DNA of 64,000 bases from Corythoichthys intestinalis (Eukaryota > Chordata > Actinopteri > Syngnathiformes > Syngnathidae). This document shows positions 28,871-41,220 of the stretch, one piece after another. The translations under genes were made by a program, and so were the position numbers. The notes under the pieces are model-generated. The model searched no databases. It was not told the DNA's origin and saw only the letters and a list, made by a program, of their open reading frames with translations. The stretch is from NCBI RefSeq assembly GCF_030265065.1, contig NC_080407.1, forward strand, positions 56,647,666-56,711,665, read 5' to 3'. Position 1 is the stretch's first letter; every line of letters begins with the position of its first letter.

Positions 28871-31800
28871 ATGTCCGAGCCCAAGACGCCCACTCCAACC
28901 CCTGCTGGAGACACGTACAAGGGATGGGTTTTCAAGTGGACAAATTACATCAAGGGCTATCAGCGGCGCTGGTTCGTCTTGAGCAATGGCTTGTTGTCCT
29001 ATTACAGGTATGGAAGGAGATGGCCCGTGTTGATTTTTTTTTCCTATCGGACGGAAGACTTCTTATTGTCATGAGCGTCATTTCTCAGGACCCAAGCGGA
29101 AATGGGTCACACGTGCCGCGGCACCATCAATCTGGCCACGGCAACCATCAGCGTGGAAGACGCGTGCAACTTTGTCATCTCCAACGGAGGCGCCCAGACG
29201 TACCACCTGAAGGCCAGCTGCGAGGTGGAGCGACAACGTTGGATTACTGCGCTGGAGTTGGCCAAAGCCAAAGCGGCACGCCTTCAGCCAGAGTCTGGTA
29301 AAAAAAAAAAAAAAAAAATCGGATTCCTAATGGCTTTGACTCGTCGGCGGCCAACGGGTTGTATTCTCGCCATCCGCCCAAACAGACGATTCGGGCGACG
29401 ACTTCTCCCAGTCGCCCCCGAGCGCGCCTTCCGGCCAAGGCGGCGGCGGCGCCTCGCAGAATTCCGAAGTCCAGTCGGCGCTCCGAACGCTGGGCAGCAA
29501 GGTGGAGGATCTGACCACGTGCAACGATCTCATTTCCAAGCACGGCTCGGCTCTCCAGAGGTGGGTCCGTCTTCGGCGCCGCTATTTTAGCTTAGCTTTT
29601 GTTTCGTCGCGCAAAAAGAGCCGACTTCAAATTCAAAGCGTCGCCGTATTTGGTAGCGCCCTTCAACCCGGCGGCCGCGTTGCCGAGTCGTCCCTAGGCG
29701 TCCGACTTTTTGACCGGGAGCGCCTCCACGTCAAAATGGTCACGGTGAAATTTCTGACCTCTTTGACGTCATTACCCCAAAATGGAAGGGCCATCATTGA
29801 GAACGAATAAGGGGATATCAGCGGTTTGATTTTCCGCAGGTCTTTGTCGGAATTGGACACTTTGCGTCTGACGGGAGAGGCGGGAGATAAAATTCGTCAG
29901 GTGACGGAGAGAGCCACGCTGTTCCGCATCACCTCCAACGCCATGATCAACGTGGGTTCGCGCTCGCCGGAAGCGCTCCGTCGTCGACCGTCCTCATCTT
30001 TTCCTTTCCGACGGAACTCCGAAGGCGTGCCGAGACTTCCTGGCGCTGGCGCAGGCGCACAGCAAGCGGTGGCAGAAGGCGCTGCAGGCCGAGCGCGAGC
30101 AGCGAGTGCGGCTGGAGGAGACTTTGGAGCAGCTGGCTAAGCAGCACAACCACCTGGAGCGAGCCTTCCGCGGGGCCGCCGCCGCGCAGTCTAACGCCAC
30201 CGCCGCCGACAACAAGAGTAAGGAAAAAAACTACAAATGGCACTGACGTGAAAAGTAACCTTTCACGCACGATTGTAAAATTCCAATTTTTCCCGGATTG
30301 CTCGGATAGCCGCCGTCGGAGCGGCGAAAGGCGAGGCCAGCGACGAGGACGACGATAACGAGTTCTTCGACGCCGTGGAAGAAGCCCCGGAGTTCATCAC
30401 CGTCCCCGCCGATCCTCACTTCCACAAGTCAGCGCTGGCCGGCGTCTTTCCGTTCGTCGCGTTGGTATTAACCAGAATGCCGATGCTTCCAGGAGGTCGA
30501 GCAGCAACGCCAGCGGATTCAATAGTGAAATTTGTTCAGACGACCAGTCGGTGAGATGTTTTTTTTTCTTTCCTCAACTGCTAAATATATCCCTCAAACA
30601 AACATGTTAGCTCAAACCAAACTTCCGGACCTTACGTCAGGGCGTTACAGCAGTTGTTGTATTCGCCGTTACCGACACAGGACGGCGTTTCCGTCCAAAC
30701 GGCTTTCAAAATACACCGTGACAATGGCACCGGAATTGATTTGAGCAGCAAATTGGCGTTTTCCTAACGGAAGGACTCAATTGAACGGATTCATCGGAGC
30801 GGAAAGTTGATAGTCTTCGCGACTGACGCCTCTCTGCCGTTTTCAGTTGAACGAGGAGCCGCTGGCCATGAACCAGGAGTCGCCCTCGCAGGAGTTGTTG
30901 CCGCTTAAGAAGAGGCGCACGCGCATCCCGGACAAGCCCAATTACTCCCTCAACCTGTGGAGCATCATGAAAAACTGCATCGGCAAGGAGCTCTCCAAGA
31001 TTCCCATGCCCGTGAGTGCTATTCGTAGCGTAGCGGTCGCCAAATTCTCCGCCGGCGGTCACGCGTCATTTGGCGAGCGTTAGCGACAGTGTTGTCAATT
31101 TTACTTTAAAAAAGTAATTAATTACAGTTACAAATGACTTCTCCCAAAAAGTAATTGCGTTAGTAACTCAGTTACCTGAATTTAAGAGTAATTCGTTTCT
31201 TGGCAAAGTAACTAGTGATAATTTTCATGTTTTTTTTTTTTTTTTTCTCAACAACAAAAAAAAAAAAAATGGTCACACAATGTGAAGTTTAAAGGGTTTT
31301 GGGACAATTGGCCCTAGCCCAATTCTTTACTTAACTAGACACAAGGGTATTGCGATAACTAGATAGTAACCTTTGCTATGTGTGGAAGTCATTTAAAGTT
31401 GTGAATCAACCGTTAAAGTTGTTAAAATTGCTCCCGCTATTGCATTGGTTCCCTTCTGTCTACTTTCAACATGTGTAAGTTTTAAAACTGTTTCATCATT
31501 TAGAGATAGATTTAAGTCAAGATTTTGCCGGTTTAGGACCATTTTAGATTTAAAAAAAAAAAAGTAGGTTCGCTCGGAAGGATCTCTACAGCAGAGCCTT
31601 CCTGAGAGGTCTACTGCTTTAAGATGGCGGCTGTTTACGCATGTAGTCCTTAAACATGTTGCCAATGCAGCCGTGTCCAACATTTGCATCTAGTTCTATA
31701 ATATGTCATATCTACTGTATCATGTGGGCGTAGTTTGTAGGCTACAGTCAGGTATTATTGGAGCCACCTAGCATCGCGTTTGCAACGGCGTCTTCCCCAC

Positions 31801-34205
31801 TCCTGCTCTGCTCTCTCGTCTCCGTGAGTCCGTCTCTCGGACTTTTTTTATTCAACCAACTTAGTTACGCACGCCTTTCCCGCCTCAGTAACGGCGTTGC
31901 CAAGATGAGAAAAGAAATTCATTAGATTACTCACTACTGAAAAAAATAACGCCGTTATTAACAACACTGGTTAGCGATGGTTTCAGTTCAGACGGTAGTC
32001 TCGTCATACTTTTTGTACATCGGAAGTTTTGTTGTTGTTGTCGTCAAAAAAAAACCAAAAACTGGCAGGAGCAAACTTTAGTGAAAGGCAAAAAATCGGT
32101 GAAAATGTTTTTTTTTTTTTTTTGCTTCTTTTCTACCTTTCCGTCTCCAAGGTGAACTTCAACGAGCCCATTTCCATGCTGCAGCGTCTGTCCGAGGACC
32201 TGGAGTACCACGAGCTGCTGGACAAGGCGAGCAAGTGCCACAGCTCGCTGGAGCAGATGTGCTACGTGGCCGCCTTCTCCGTGTCGTCCTACTCCACGAC
32301 GGTCCATCGCACGGGCAAGCCCTTCAACCCGCTGCTGGGCGAAACTTTCGAGCTGGACCGCCGGCGGGAGAGCGGTTACCGCTCCCTCTGCGAGCAGGTG
32401 AGGCTTTCCGCCGATGGGCCCGGCCGGCCCCCGCTCCTTTGACCTCCGCCGCCGGCCGCCTCCAGGTCAGTCACCACCCGCCGGCCGCCGCCCACCACGC
32501 CGTCTCCGATCGAGGCTGGACCCTTCGGCAGGAAATCACGGTGGCCAGCAAATTCCGGGGCAAATATCTCTCCATCATGCCCTTGGGTAAGCGCGACGCG
32601 GAGACCGGCGTTTCCTCCTCGGCGCTGACGCTCCGTCCGTTCGGCCGCAGGGACCATTCACGCCATCTTCCAGAAGGGCAACAATCACTACACGTGGAAG
32701 AAAGTCACCACCACCGTGCACAACATCATCGTGGGGAAACTCTGGATTGACCAGGTGGGACTCGATGACAATACTTACTTTTGCGGCGCCTCAGCGAGGA
32801 ACCGCTGACAAACGGCGTTCCGGGTCAATCTGGCTCCCACGATTGAAGCATTTTCTCTCTCTCCATTTTCCTCTCTGGTTTCAGTCGGGGGAGATCGACG
32901 TGGTGAACCACACCACCGGAGACCGCTGCCATTTGAAGTTTGCTCCGTACAGTTACTTTTCCAGAGATGTGGCCAGAAAGGTCAGTTTTTCTTCTTCCGC
33001 TGCTTTTTTTTGGAACACGGGCGCCGAGGACCCTCCCTCCGCCTTTTCAGGTGACGGGCGTGGTGATGGACAAGGAAGGCAAGGCGCACTACGTTCTGTC
33101 GGGCACGTGGGACGAGAAGATGGAGTTCTCCCGGGTGATGCAGAGCAGCCGCGGCGGGGAGAACGGCTCGGAGGGCAAGCAGAAGACAGTCTACCAAACC
33201 CTGAAAGCCCGAGAGGTGTGGCGGAGGAACCCTTTACCGTAAGTGTGCGGAAACGCTGCGGGCCGGCCGGCCGGCGCAGGGACGCCTCTTGCATTTTTCC
33301 CCTTCTCTGCCGGAGCGTAGCGAAGGCGCGGAGACCATGTACTATTTCACCGCCTTGGCGCTGACCCTGAACGAGCCCGAGGAGCCCGTGGCGCCCACCG
33401 ACAGCCGGCGCCGACCCGACCAGAGGCTGATGGAGGACGGCCGTTGGGACGAGGCCAACGGCGAGAAGCAGCGGCTGGAGGAGAAGCAGCGCGTCGCCCG
33501 GCGCGAGCGTGAGAGGGAGGCTCTGGGCCAGCGCGCCTCCGGCCACCCCGACGAAGGTGAGACGCGCTTCCGTCCGTCCGTCGAGGCGGTCCTTCCGGGA
33601 TTTCCGCCCGTTTGCCGGCCGGCTCGACCGATCGTTGCTGATACTCAACTGACGTTTGAACAGGGACGGCTGGCATATTTTAGTGACGTAGCGGACATCC
33701 CGATCCCGTGTTCGTTGGTGAAATATCGTGACGGCTAACGTAACAGTAGTCATTTTGTCCACGTCTTCCCTTCATTTGAGTTTTGTAAGCACAAATATCC
33801 CGTGTCGAAACGCGCTAGGACTAAAAATGACAAAAACCTTGATGAAATCCTGGAGGGACACGCAAAGGGGATTGAACGTAAGGATCGGGGGGGGGGGAAA
33901 AATCCTGTTTCAATTCTCTTTTGAAAAGCTGCCGATGAGGATTCTATTACTGATCCTTCGCTAAAAAGCAAGTATTCCTTTTCTTTCTCTGTCATCGGCG
34001 GCTTCTTCTCCGGCCGGGCTTTTTGACCTTCTCGGCTAACGGCGATCGTTTGCGCTCCTCAGGCGGATCTCACGACCTCTACAAGGCGCTTTGGTTCGAG
34101 CGCTGCCGGGACCCGATCACGGGGGAGCAGGTCCACGTCTATAAGGGCGGCTACTGGGAAGCCAAGGAGCGCGGCTGCTGGGAGGGATGCCCGGACATAT
34201 TTTGA
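28871..34205 (+). CDS. osbp: Oxysterol-binding protein 1
   Basis: OSBP swaps cholesterol for PI4P at ER-trans-Golgi contacts. Fifteen exons join in phase to 766 residues: 28871-29007, 29089-29297, 29386-29560, 29840-29951, 30025-30217, 30310-30427, 30493-30550, 30847-31011, 32152-32397, 32466-32586, 32651-32754, 32885-32980, 33051-33238, 33321-33556 and 34063-34205. The PH domain is at about residues 17-110 ([20 protein letters not shown]). A coiled-coil region follows. The FFAT motif EFFDAVE (about 293-299), behind an acidic stretch, binds VAP. The sterol-binding ORD fills the C-terminal half, with the family signature [13 protein letters not shown] (about 470-482). The tail ends WEGCPDIF. 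The Ala/Gly-rich N-terminus of human OSBP is replaced by a short Pro/Thr leader, the usual reason for the shorter length. AATAAA lies at 35090-35095. Intron 8 carries a hAT insertion. Confidence 0.96.
31087..31969. mobile_element. Non-autonomous hAT element in osbp intron 8
   Basis: The ends are CAGTGTTGTCAAT and GTTATTAACAACACTG, with a perfect 8-bp target duplication GTTAGCGA at 31079-31086 and 31970-31977. It is 883 bp with no transposase. It shares an internal module, inverted, with the repeat at 15052-15965. Its right arm has a decayed relative at about 51390-51575. Confidence 0.92.
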
Positions 34206-35834
34206 CCGCCTCGACTAGCCGAGCGTCGAGAAAGAGAAGGAGAGAGAGAGAGAGAGAGAAAAAAAAAAAAAGCCCTCGGTGGATTCTCTGTTCTAAGAGA
34301 CCTCCGGGAAAGTGCTCGTCGCGAGTAGCGCTTCCTTCCGCATCCGTGTCTCAATAACGTGCGATGGATCGGTTGCCTTCATGAAGACTATTTCCAATTC
34401 TTCTGATTATTTGTGTCTTAACGTAATTGTCGCTTGCCGCGTGATGACGTTGGCGCACGGAGGGGGTGCCCTCTGTTTCTACTGTGACGAAAGACCGCGC
34501 CGCGTCGCTCCTCCTCGCCTTAGACGACCCGCGCTCGCTCGTCACGCGAGCGGACCGAACGCTCAGGTTTTAATACTGTCTGAAGTCAAAGAAAGCCCGC
34601 GTGGTATCGAATCGACGGCCAGCGGACGGTCCGACGTTTTAGGTAAGCAGTGGCTCAAGCGAGCGCTCGCCTAAGACCGCCGGAACGGCCCGCTTGTGAG
34701 CGATTCAATGACCTGGCTGAAATGAATGAGAATATTTAGTGATTTTTTTGTTTGTTTCTGTTCTAAGAGAAATCCTTGTTTTACAGTGTGAAGAATAGGC
34801 ACATTTAAAGTAAATGCAGTGCTGATTAAAAAAAAAAATATATATATATACTGTATATGCAAGCACATTTTGACACCAAAAAAGTGTTTTTTTGTTTCCT
34901 TGCTGTTTGTAAGTGTACTTAAATAAGACAAATAATCTAAACATTTGATTTTTATAAGTATATAATAACGTACAGAGAAGAGCGAGGCATTTTTTCTGTT
35001 GTTTCACGTCACCAAAAAGGGAGATTCTGCGCTCGACCGACGGAGACAAGCGATTGATTTTGTATCCGAGACATTTCTTTGAAATCTCGAATAAATGCTG
35101 TCACGTGGAAGCCAGGTTTCTTCCGTACCTTCATTTGGGTTACCCTAACCCGCGCCGGCCGTTCGACGACGGCAGAAGAGAAGGAGCCGTTTCCGTGACG
35201 AGCGGACCGTTCGGCGAGAAGCGACGGACGTCGCCGTCGAGGGACGCGAGCGGAATCGTCGACCTCGGCGATCGTTCTCAATTTCAATAGACGGAGGAAA
35301 AAGGATCGGACGTCTGTCAACGGCAACGAAGTTCTGCGCTTAATATTTGGCCACCTTGTTTCATAAAATTGTAGTATCCATTACAAACGCTCCCCTTCAC
35401 TTTGAATTGGCACCGCTCTGTTGCTTTCAAATGTTTCCGGTTGGGCCCGGTTGCCATGGAGACAAGACGGTTGTCGCTCGGAGGCGCGTCGCGCGACGTC
35501 ACCGTCGCTACAACGAGCGAGCGGAGAGAGGTAAGCTCAAAATGGTAAATGGTAGCGGAATTTCCCCAAGTGTTTCGAGCGGAATGAGCTTTTAACAAGT
35601 CCAAGTCCAGTAGTATTGAGGTATAGCGACGTGAATAACCGTCGCGTATGCCCTAGCGCGAGTTGGCCAGCGTGACTCAAAACGTTCGCGTTCAATCTCG
35701 CTCGATCCTTGAAAATGTGTGGTATGCGATGAAGCGACGTGACATTGTGTCCCGGACGTTTGAAAAGATTTAGATGAGACAAGTCGCTTCCTACCTTTGT
35801 ACCGACTTGGCCTCGCCCTCCCGCCCGGCCGAGA
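34206..35834. other. osbp 3' untranslated region and ttc29 upstream region
   Basis: The osbp 3' UTR probably runs to about 35110 (AATAAA at 35090). It starts with a GA run at 34240-34260 and has a TA run near 34840. From about 35120 the sequence is CpG-rich and leads into a probable non-coding first exon of ttc29 that ends at donor GTAAGC (35531). Confidence 0.5.
35450..35463. promoter_or_regulatory. X-box-like RFX site in the ttc29 promoter
   Basis: GTTGCCATGGAGAC carries a perfect GTTGCC half-site and the ATGG centre typical of RFX X-boxes, with a weaker second half. It lies about 70 bp upstream of the putative non-coding first-exon donor at 35530/35531 of ttc29, a ciliary/flagellar gene. 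RFX factors drive ciliary genes through such sites. Use of this copy is inference. Confidence 0.55.
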
Positions 35835-38800
35835 ATGCAATCTCCACTCGGCGGCGCTCTACCGGGGGTTACCTCGAGGGTCAGGAGGCAGAAAAGCAGG
35901 TCAGTCGAGTACAGTCGGAAGTTCCTAACGCTTATGAAAGGCGGAACATTATTCCTTGGGCCCGTGCAGGACGCCTGTCCAAGCAACTCCAGATAAATCC
36001 GCACACAGTCTCTCCAGGGAAGACATTGCAAAGTGAGTGAGCGAGCGTTTGGTTTTCTGACGTCAGTCACTTTCAAATGGATTCAACGTTTGCCCCCGAT
36101 CAACGTAGGTTCATCAACAGTCGAAAACAGAACATCTGCGTGGGACTGCTCCAGCACGGCTTCCACAGGTAGGCCGCGAGCGAGCGAGCGGACGGACGGA
36201 CGCCATCGTCAAAGGCAGAAGCGCTCGAGACTTAATCTTCCGCAGGTCCTTCTCGGAGCTCTTCCTATTACTGCGTTTGGATCAGGAGCGAAGGGAGGCG
36301 GCGGAGATCAACTCGGCGCTCAGTCTTCAGACGCCGCTGGAGGAGCAGCACGCCAAAGTGGAGAGCATCGGTCTGCACCTGAGTCGCGCCGAACGTGCGC
36401 AACGGGAGGGTAGGTACGGGCGCGCGGCGGCGGTCGGTCGGTCCCCGATAAACCCTGCTTCCTCCCTCCCTCCGCCCGCCGCAGGTCAATGGCCGGCGGC
36501 TTACGAGCAGCGTCTGCATTTGGGCGCCTACTTCACGCGGGAGTTGGAGGACCTGTGGCTCAGCTTGCACTTCTACCACACCTGCACGGACGCGCGCGAA
36601 GACGGATGCGGGAGGCACGCCACTGAGGGACGCGCCTGCTTGGCAGAGCTCTACTTGCAGCAAGGTTCTTTCCGTCCTTGTCTTTCCCTTGCTATACGGC
36701 AGGGGCCCTCAAATACAAATCTTGAAGGTCCACAATTCTTTTTTTCATACAAGCATGTGTCCATTTATTCATGTCGGTCAACTACAAGGCCGGTCCATGG
36801 TGGTTAAAAATGGTTTTCTTTTGCCCAAACAAAAATACAGTGTACATTCTGATTAAAAAAAAATAACAAAACATTTTTTGGACTTCAAATAAAAATTCAA
36901 AATAACAACAACATGCGAGTACAATGTTTACACATGTGCACGAAATAATTGACCAGCTCTGTCATTAAGGTGCAAACAATAACTATCGACAATACATGAT
37001 GTAACTGCAAAACACTGCTGGACTAAAAAGAAAATGCGCAAGTAGTACAGTACATGTTCGCTCGTTCAGAACAGACATGACAAACTCTGTCATTAAGGTG
37101 CAAACACAACAATTAATGACAGTAACTTGAACTGTAAAACACTGCCCAATGAGAGAAATGGCATTTGACTGGTTACTCACATCATCATCCAGTACTTCAG
37201 TGCGTCTTGTGGTTGATAAATCTGAGATTTGTTAGATTCTTGTTGTCATTTCCTCCTTTTCTCTCTCTCCCTTTGAACATTGCTGTCATCACTTCAGTCA
37301 TACACTCTTTTCTTATTTCGCCATCAGAGTACGGCTTCTTATGTTTGGCCAACACCCACGGCACTCTGAATGAGCACTCCGTAAGCAATTTGTTGTTGTG
37401 TCATAGATTTAACAATAACCTTGCTTGACTCTTGATATGACTCCTTCAACCTGTTCATTTCTTGCCTGCTCAATTCTGATTTAAGAAGAAATTTTTCTTC
37501 AAAAAAGCATTTTCACTTTTTATCAGAGCAACTGTCTTCAAGCATATTAAGCACATAGGGTTGGTACTTGCAGTTGGTAAAAGACACATATTTGCCATTC
37601 CGTTCCTCATCGAGACGGTGATTTTCGTTGTCCACTTGTCTTTCTCGGTCAACTTTGAGCATACCATTTTGTTAGATTCGGTCTTCTATTGGTGGCATGT
37701 GTGGTGTTAGTGAACGTTGCTTAACGTTGTGATCTTGAACGTTGCCCGCATACAGCGAGAGTGCCGGGTAACACAGGGAAATAAAAAAATCACGTTTGCT
37801 CACAATATGACTCACGTTCTAGAAGGAAAAATAAAGTACATGATAGCATGTACAAACAGCAAAGTGCTGGGCGCGACTCGTGTTTGAGGTTGCTGACACT
37901 GCTGCGGTCCGTCCACGCTAGCGAGTAGCATGCAGGCTCTCTCAGCCAATCAGCGCATCGTTGCCATAGAGATGACAACATAAGTAAGAACATGGAAGAT
38001 ATTTGACTGAAAATGAAAAAGAATTTAGCGATATAGTTGTATCGCTGCTATGCTAGCGCATAGCGATAGATCGGCGATTCATACAAATGATATGTGTTGC
38101 AAATTTTTTATTATTATTACTTCTAACGTTTTTGAGTTCGTCCATGGGTCCGCAGAGAGGTGTGCCGTGGTCCGGTCTGCTAATTGAGGACCACGGCTAT
38201 ATGGCTATCGCTAGCGGTGTTAGTGTTGCGTATGCAAAACATTCATCGGCACTTCAAATGGATCGGACGCCTACTCGTTAACAGACTTTGTCACACGTAC
38301 AATTCTACATACGCGCGCAGGTCAGCTGGACAAGGCGAGGGAGCAAGCCGAGCTGTGCGTGCGCATGGCCGACGAAGGCCGTTGGCGGGACTCGTCCGGT
38401 CGCTTCCTTCCCCGCAGATCCCGCGAGAGCTTGTGGTCCATCTACAGCCGGCAGGCGGACGCTCGCGTCAAGGCCGGAGACCCCTACGGGGCTCTGGAGC
38501 TCCTCCACAAAGGCTACGCCACCGCCACCGAGTGTAAGTCGAACACGGCCGCCCCGCCGCGCCGCGCCGCACTGCGCCGCTCGTAAAACCGGCCGTGTCC
38601 CCTTGCAGCCGAAAACAAATACATCGAAGGAGAAGCCGCCTATCAGCTCGGACTCGCCTATTACAGCGTCGGAAACTACGACACGTCCGAACAGGTGCGT
38701 GCTTTTGCACAAGTTACTGAGTGAGTAAGATGTGAAACCTTTTTTTTTTTTTTTTTTTTTTTGTCCTAGTACCTGAACACATCCATGCAGATCTGCAGCA

Positions 38801-39992
38801 CCACAGAGGATTTTGACGGCCTGGGCAAGGCCTACAAGGCCGTGGCCAAGTTAAGCGAAAGGTACGCTCGGCAAAATCCATGTCCGTAACATATCTGTGC
38901 TTTCTTCATCTTCGGCACTTGGAACAGTGCCAAAGACTGTCAGTGACTCACCGCTGACTTTAAGAGAGGTCTACTAACTAGGGCTGCCACCATTGTTGGA
39001 CTCGTGAGTTATTTCCATAGCCAGTTAATTGTTTCCAGACATTGTCGACCGCAGAATTTCACCAAATTCTCCTTTTGAACCCACCGCCTGCCACTGACAC
39101 AGATAGATGTCTGAGAGGGGGGACAGGAAAGACTAGGGTGTGACAGGGCAGGGTGAGTGTGACATCGTAACTCAATGGCTGCCATAAAAAAAAAAAAAAA
39201 ATCGTTTTCAAACTTTTTTTTAAAACTGTATCGAGAAAACACATTTTAAATGACAAAACAAATAGACCAGTAAATGGTTTTCTCTCATTTGAATCTCCCT
39301 AAATAATAAGCAAAATAAAAAATACACTCTGTAATCTGTAAACAGAAAATGTGATTTACATGTCAACTGCGGCGGCAGCCCTCGTCCTTCCACTCTGGAG
39401 CACGTAGAATAATACGCACGAGCCCGAGTCACGCCTTTGTCTGCACGGTTGCGTTCCAGCAAGGGGAACATCACCGCTACCATCCAGCTTTTGGAGACCT
39501 TAGTTGACATCTCCCGTCGTAAGAGCCTCCATCACCACCTGGTAGACGCGTGCCTATGTCTGGGCCACGTCTACACTAACAAGGTAAGGCGACGGTGCGC
39601 GAGCGCAGAGCGGCCTTACGATTCCTCCCGCCTCCCGACCCGAAGAGGCAGTACGACCGAGCTCGAGAGAGCTTGCTCCAAGGTTACAGCGTGGCCTGCG
39701 ACATCGGAGACGTGTCTCTGGTTCAGAAGGCTCAGGTACGTGGAGCGCGGACGGCGAGCGCTTCCCTCATTGACGGCGAGCGCTTCCCTCGTTGACGGCG
39801 AGCGCTTCCCTCATTGACCCCTCGCGTGTCGCTCAGGTGTCTCTGGCCAGCGCTCACACTCGTTGTATCGTCGGCAAGTACAGCGCGGACGTGGAGTCCA
39901 CCGCGCCCGACGCCCTGACGCGACTGCTGACCTGGAAAGTGTCCAGAGGACTCGACGACGCCTGCGACAACTCCGGGGTCTGCGACTATTGA
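35835..39992 (+). CDS. ttc29: Tetratricopeptide repeat protein 29 (sperm flagellum)
   Basis: TTC29 is an axonemal protein needed for sperm flagellar beating. Eleven exons join in phase to 430 residues (human 475): 35835-35899, 35970-36032, 36109-36168, 36246-36409, 36485-36664, 38321-38533, 38609-38694, 38770-38861, 39460-39583, 39646-39735 and 39837-39992. The conserved core starts LSREDIAKFINSRKQNICVG, matching LSKEEVAAYRNSYKKNICVD. It is followed by TPLEEQHAKVESIGLHLSRAE and a series of TPR helices (GEAAYQLGLAYYSVGNYDTS, DGLGKAYKAVAKLSE, LLTWKVSRG near the end). The short basic N-terminus (first two exons) is less certain; the ATG at 35835 is chosen because it opens the only frame in phase with exon 2. 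AATAAA lies at 40195-40200. Intron 5 holds a hAT element and intron 10 a 22-bp triplication. Confidence 0.9.
36700..38196 (-). mobile_element. hAT relic in ttc29 intron 5
   Basis: The left end CAGGGGCCCTCAAATAC pairs imperfectly with the inverted right end (CCGTGGTCCTCAATTAG). The flanks carry a 7-of-8 target duplication, CTATACGG (36692-36699) and CTATATGG (38197-38204). Minus-strand pieces of a hAT transposase remain, such as VLAKHKKPYSDGEIRKECM (about 37360-37305) and NPMCLICLKTVALIKSENAF (about 37560). The enzyme is inactive. The length is 1,497 bp. Confidence 0.82.
38968..39393. mobile_element. Probable hAT-type repeat in ttc29 intron 8
   Basis: The start TAGGGCTGCCACCATTG and the end GGCGGCAGCCCT are inverted matches over the first ten or so bases. 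The sequence between is AT-rich with no open frame of note. A clean target duplication was not seen, so the borders are approximate. Confidence 0.5.
39750..39815 (+). repeat. Three copies of a 22-bp repeat in ttc29 intron 10
   Basis: The unit GACGGCGAGCGCTTCCCTCA plus TT occurs three times in a row, with one A/G difference in the middle copy. It fills most of the short last intron, directly between donor 39736 and acceptor 39836. Confidence 0.9.
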
Positions 39993-40119
39993 TTTTGACT
40001 CGGCGTACCCGGGCCAAACCGGAGGTGCCCGGCCAGCCGTGCGCTGCGCTTTCTGTCTCTTCATCATCATGCATCTGGCGTGTCTTTTCATCCTGCTGTA
40101 AATTGAAAAGAGTTTTTCA

Positions 40120-40200
40120 CTAGTAGGCGTCCGATCCGTTTGACCTGGCAGCGATGTCTAAAATGGATGGAACGTCCGTGGCGGCCGATGAGTTAATAAA
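40120..40200. repeat. Dispersed GACGTCC-type repeat overlapping the ttc29 poly(A) signal
   Basis: It reads TAGGCGTCCGATCCGTTTGA then AAAATGGATGGAACGTCCG and ends in CCGATGAGTTAATAAA. The copy, a diverged inverted pair, supplies the sequence immediately around the likely ttc29 polyadenylation signal AATAAA at 40195. Confidence 0.5.
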
Positions 40201-40596
40201 ATGAAAAGACGCAGAATGTCGTGTTCCTGACGTGGAATCGGTGCAGACAATTACATGTTTTTCCCAAGTATTTCGCCAAGGGCGTAGGTTTGCTCTCAAT
40301 GTTGGTAGGGACAATATAACCTTATTAATCATAACCTTCATGTACACATTTTGCTGGGGACCGGACATTAATAAAACTAAAGCGATTGGGTGAACGGCGG
40401 TCAGGGCTACATTTCTCTCCAATAAAAACAATGAATTGATAGCCTTGATGATTAAAAGGCAACTGAAGACCTTTCCGGATTTTGCTGTAATTTTACGAAT
40501 ATAAACGTTGGACGAGTTCGTCAAAACAACCATGACATTATCGACACGTAATTGTAAGGATAATTTGCGTTTTTTTAGTTTTTTTGCACTCCGTTA

Positions 40597-41220
40597 ATGG
40601 TCCCTTCGCAAACCCGGAAGTGTGACGTAGATTCCCCGATGCAACAGAGAAGACTATCCACAGCTAGCATAGCAGCAACAACGATGCCAGCGATATTTCC
40701 ACCAAAGGTAACCATTCAGGATGGCTCTTTCGTGACGCTACTGATGGCAAAGGCTCCCAGGAAAGATGAACTACAATTAATCCCTACATGTTTGAACCTG
40801 AGGCTTCGGATAACGACGATTTGCTTGACACAGCAGATGTCGTCATGACGCCAATTGACAGCTCGACACTTCACGAACGGTAGAGTGAGCGGTAAGCCTA
40901 AATCCAGCATCGTGATTTTTTTTATTTGCGATTACATGGTTGTATATTTTTCTATGCTCTCCACATAGCTAAAACTGGATATTCGGTAATGAGACATGCT
41001 CCTACCGAGCTGAATATGGTAAAGCTAGCCCAAATGCGGCTAAATGAATGATACGTTATTGATTTTTCAAAAGAAATGACAAAACGATTTGATTTTCCAG
41101 GTGTTGCCGTAAACCGTCAAGTAATTACCCTTCCAAGAGAATGCCTGTGTCGTCAGGGGATCCCAGACGTGAGAGCCAAACTTGAGGAGGCTGAAGCACT
41201 GAAAGGGGCATGAATTACAT
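40597..41220 (+). mobile_element. Relic exons of a multicopy fish gene, possibly P2X7-C-terminus-like
   Basis: A frame opens near 40638 (MQQRRLSTASIAATTMPA) up to a donor-like GTAACC at 40708. Another segment reads FEPEASDNDDLLDTADVV near 40790-40845. A third reads LPRECLCRQGIPDVRAKLEE near 41127-41185. The last two recall the acidic FEPE stretch and the Cys-rich E-C-L-C-C motif of multicopy fish genes with a P2X7 C-terminal-like domain. The pieces are short and broken, and the family assignment is tentative. Confidence 0.35.

Noticed and set aside
32953-33762. A 269-codon open frame antisense to osbp exons 13-14
   Set aside because: It is the mirror of GC-rich exons that encode conserved OSBP sequence on the plus strand. 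It has no family match.
35537-36076. A 179-codon minus-strand open frame at the 5' end of ttc29
   Set aside because: It has no recognisable domain and overlaps plus-strand exons that match TTC29 in phase.
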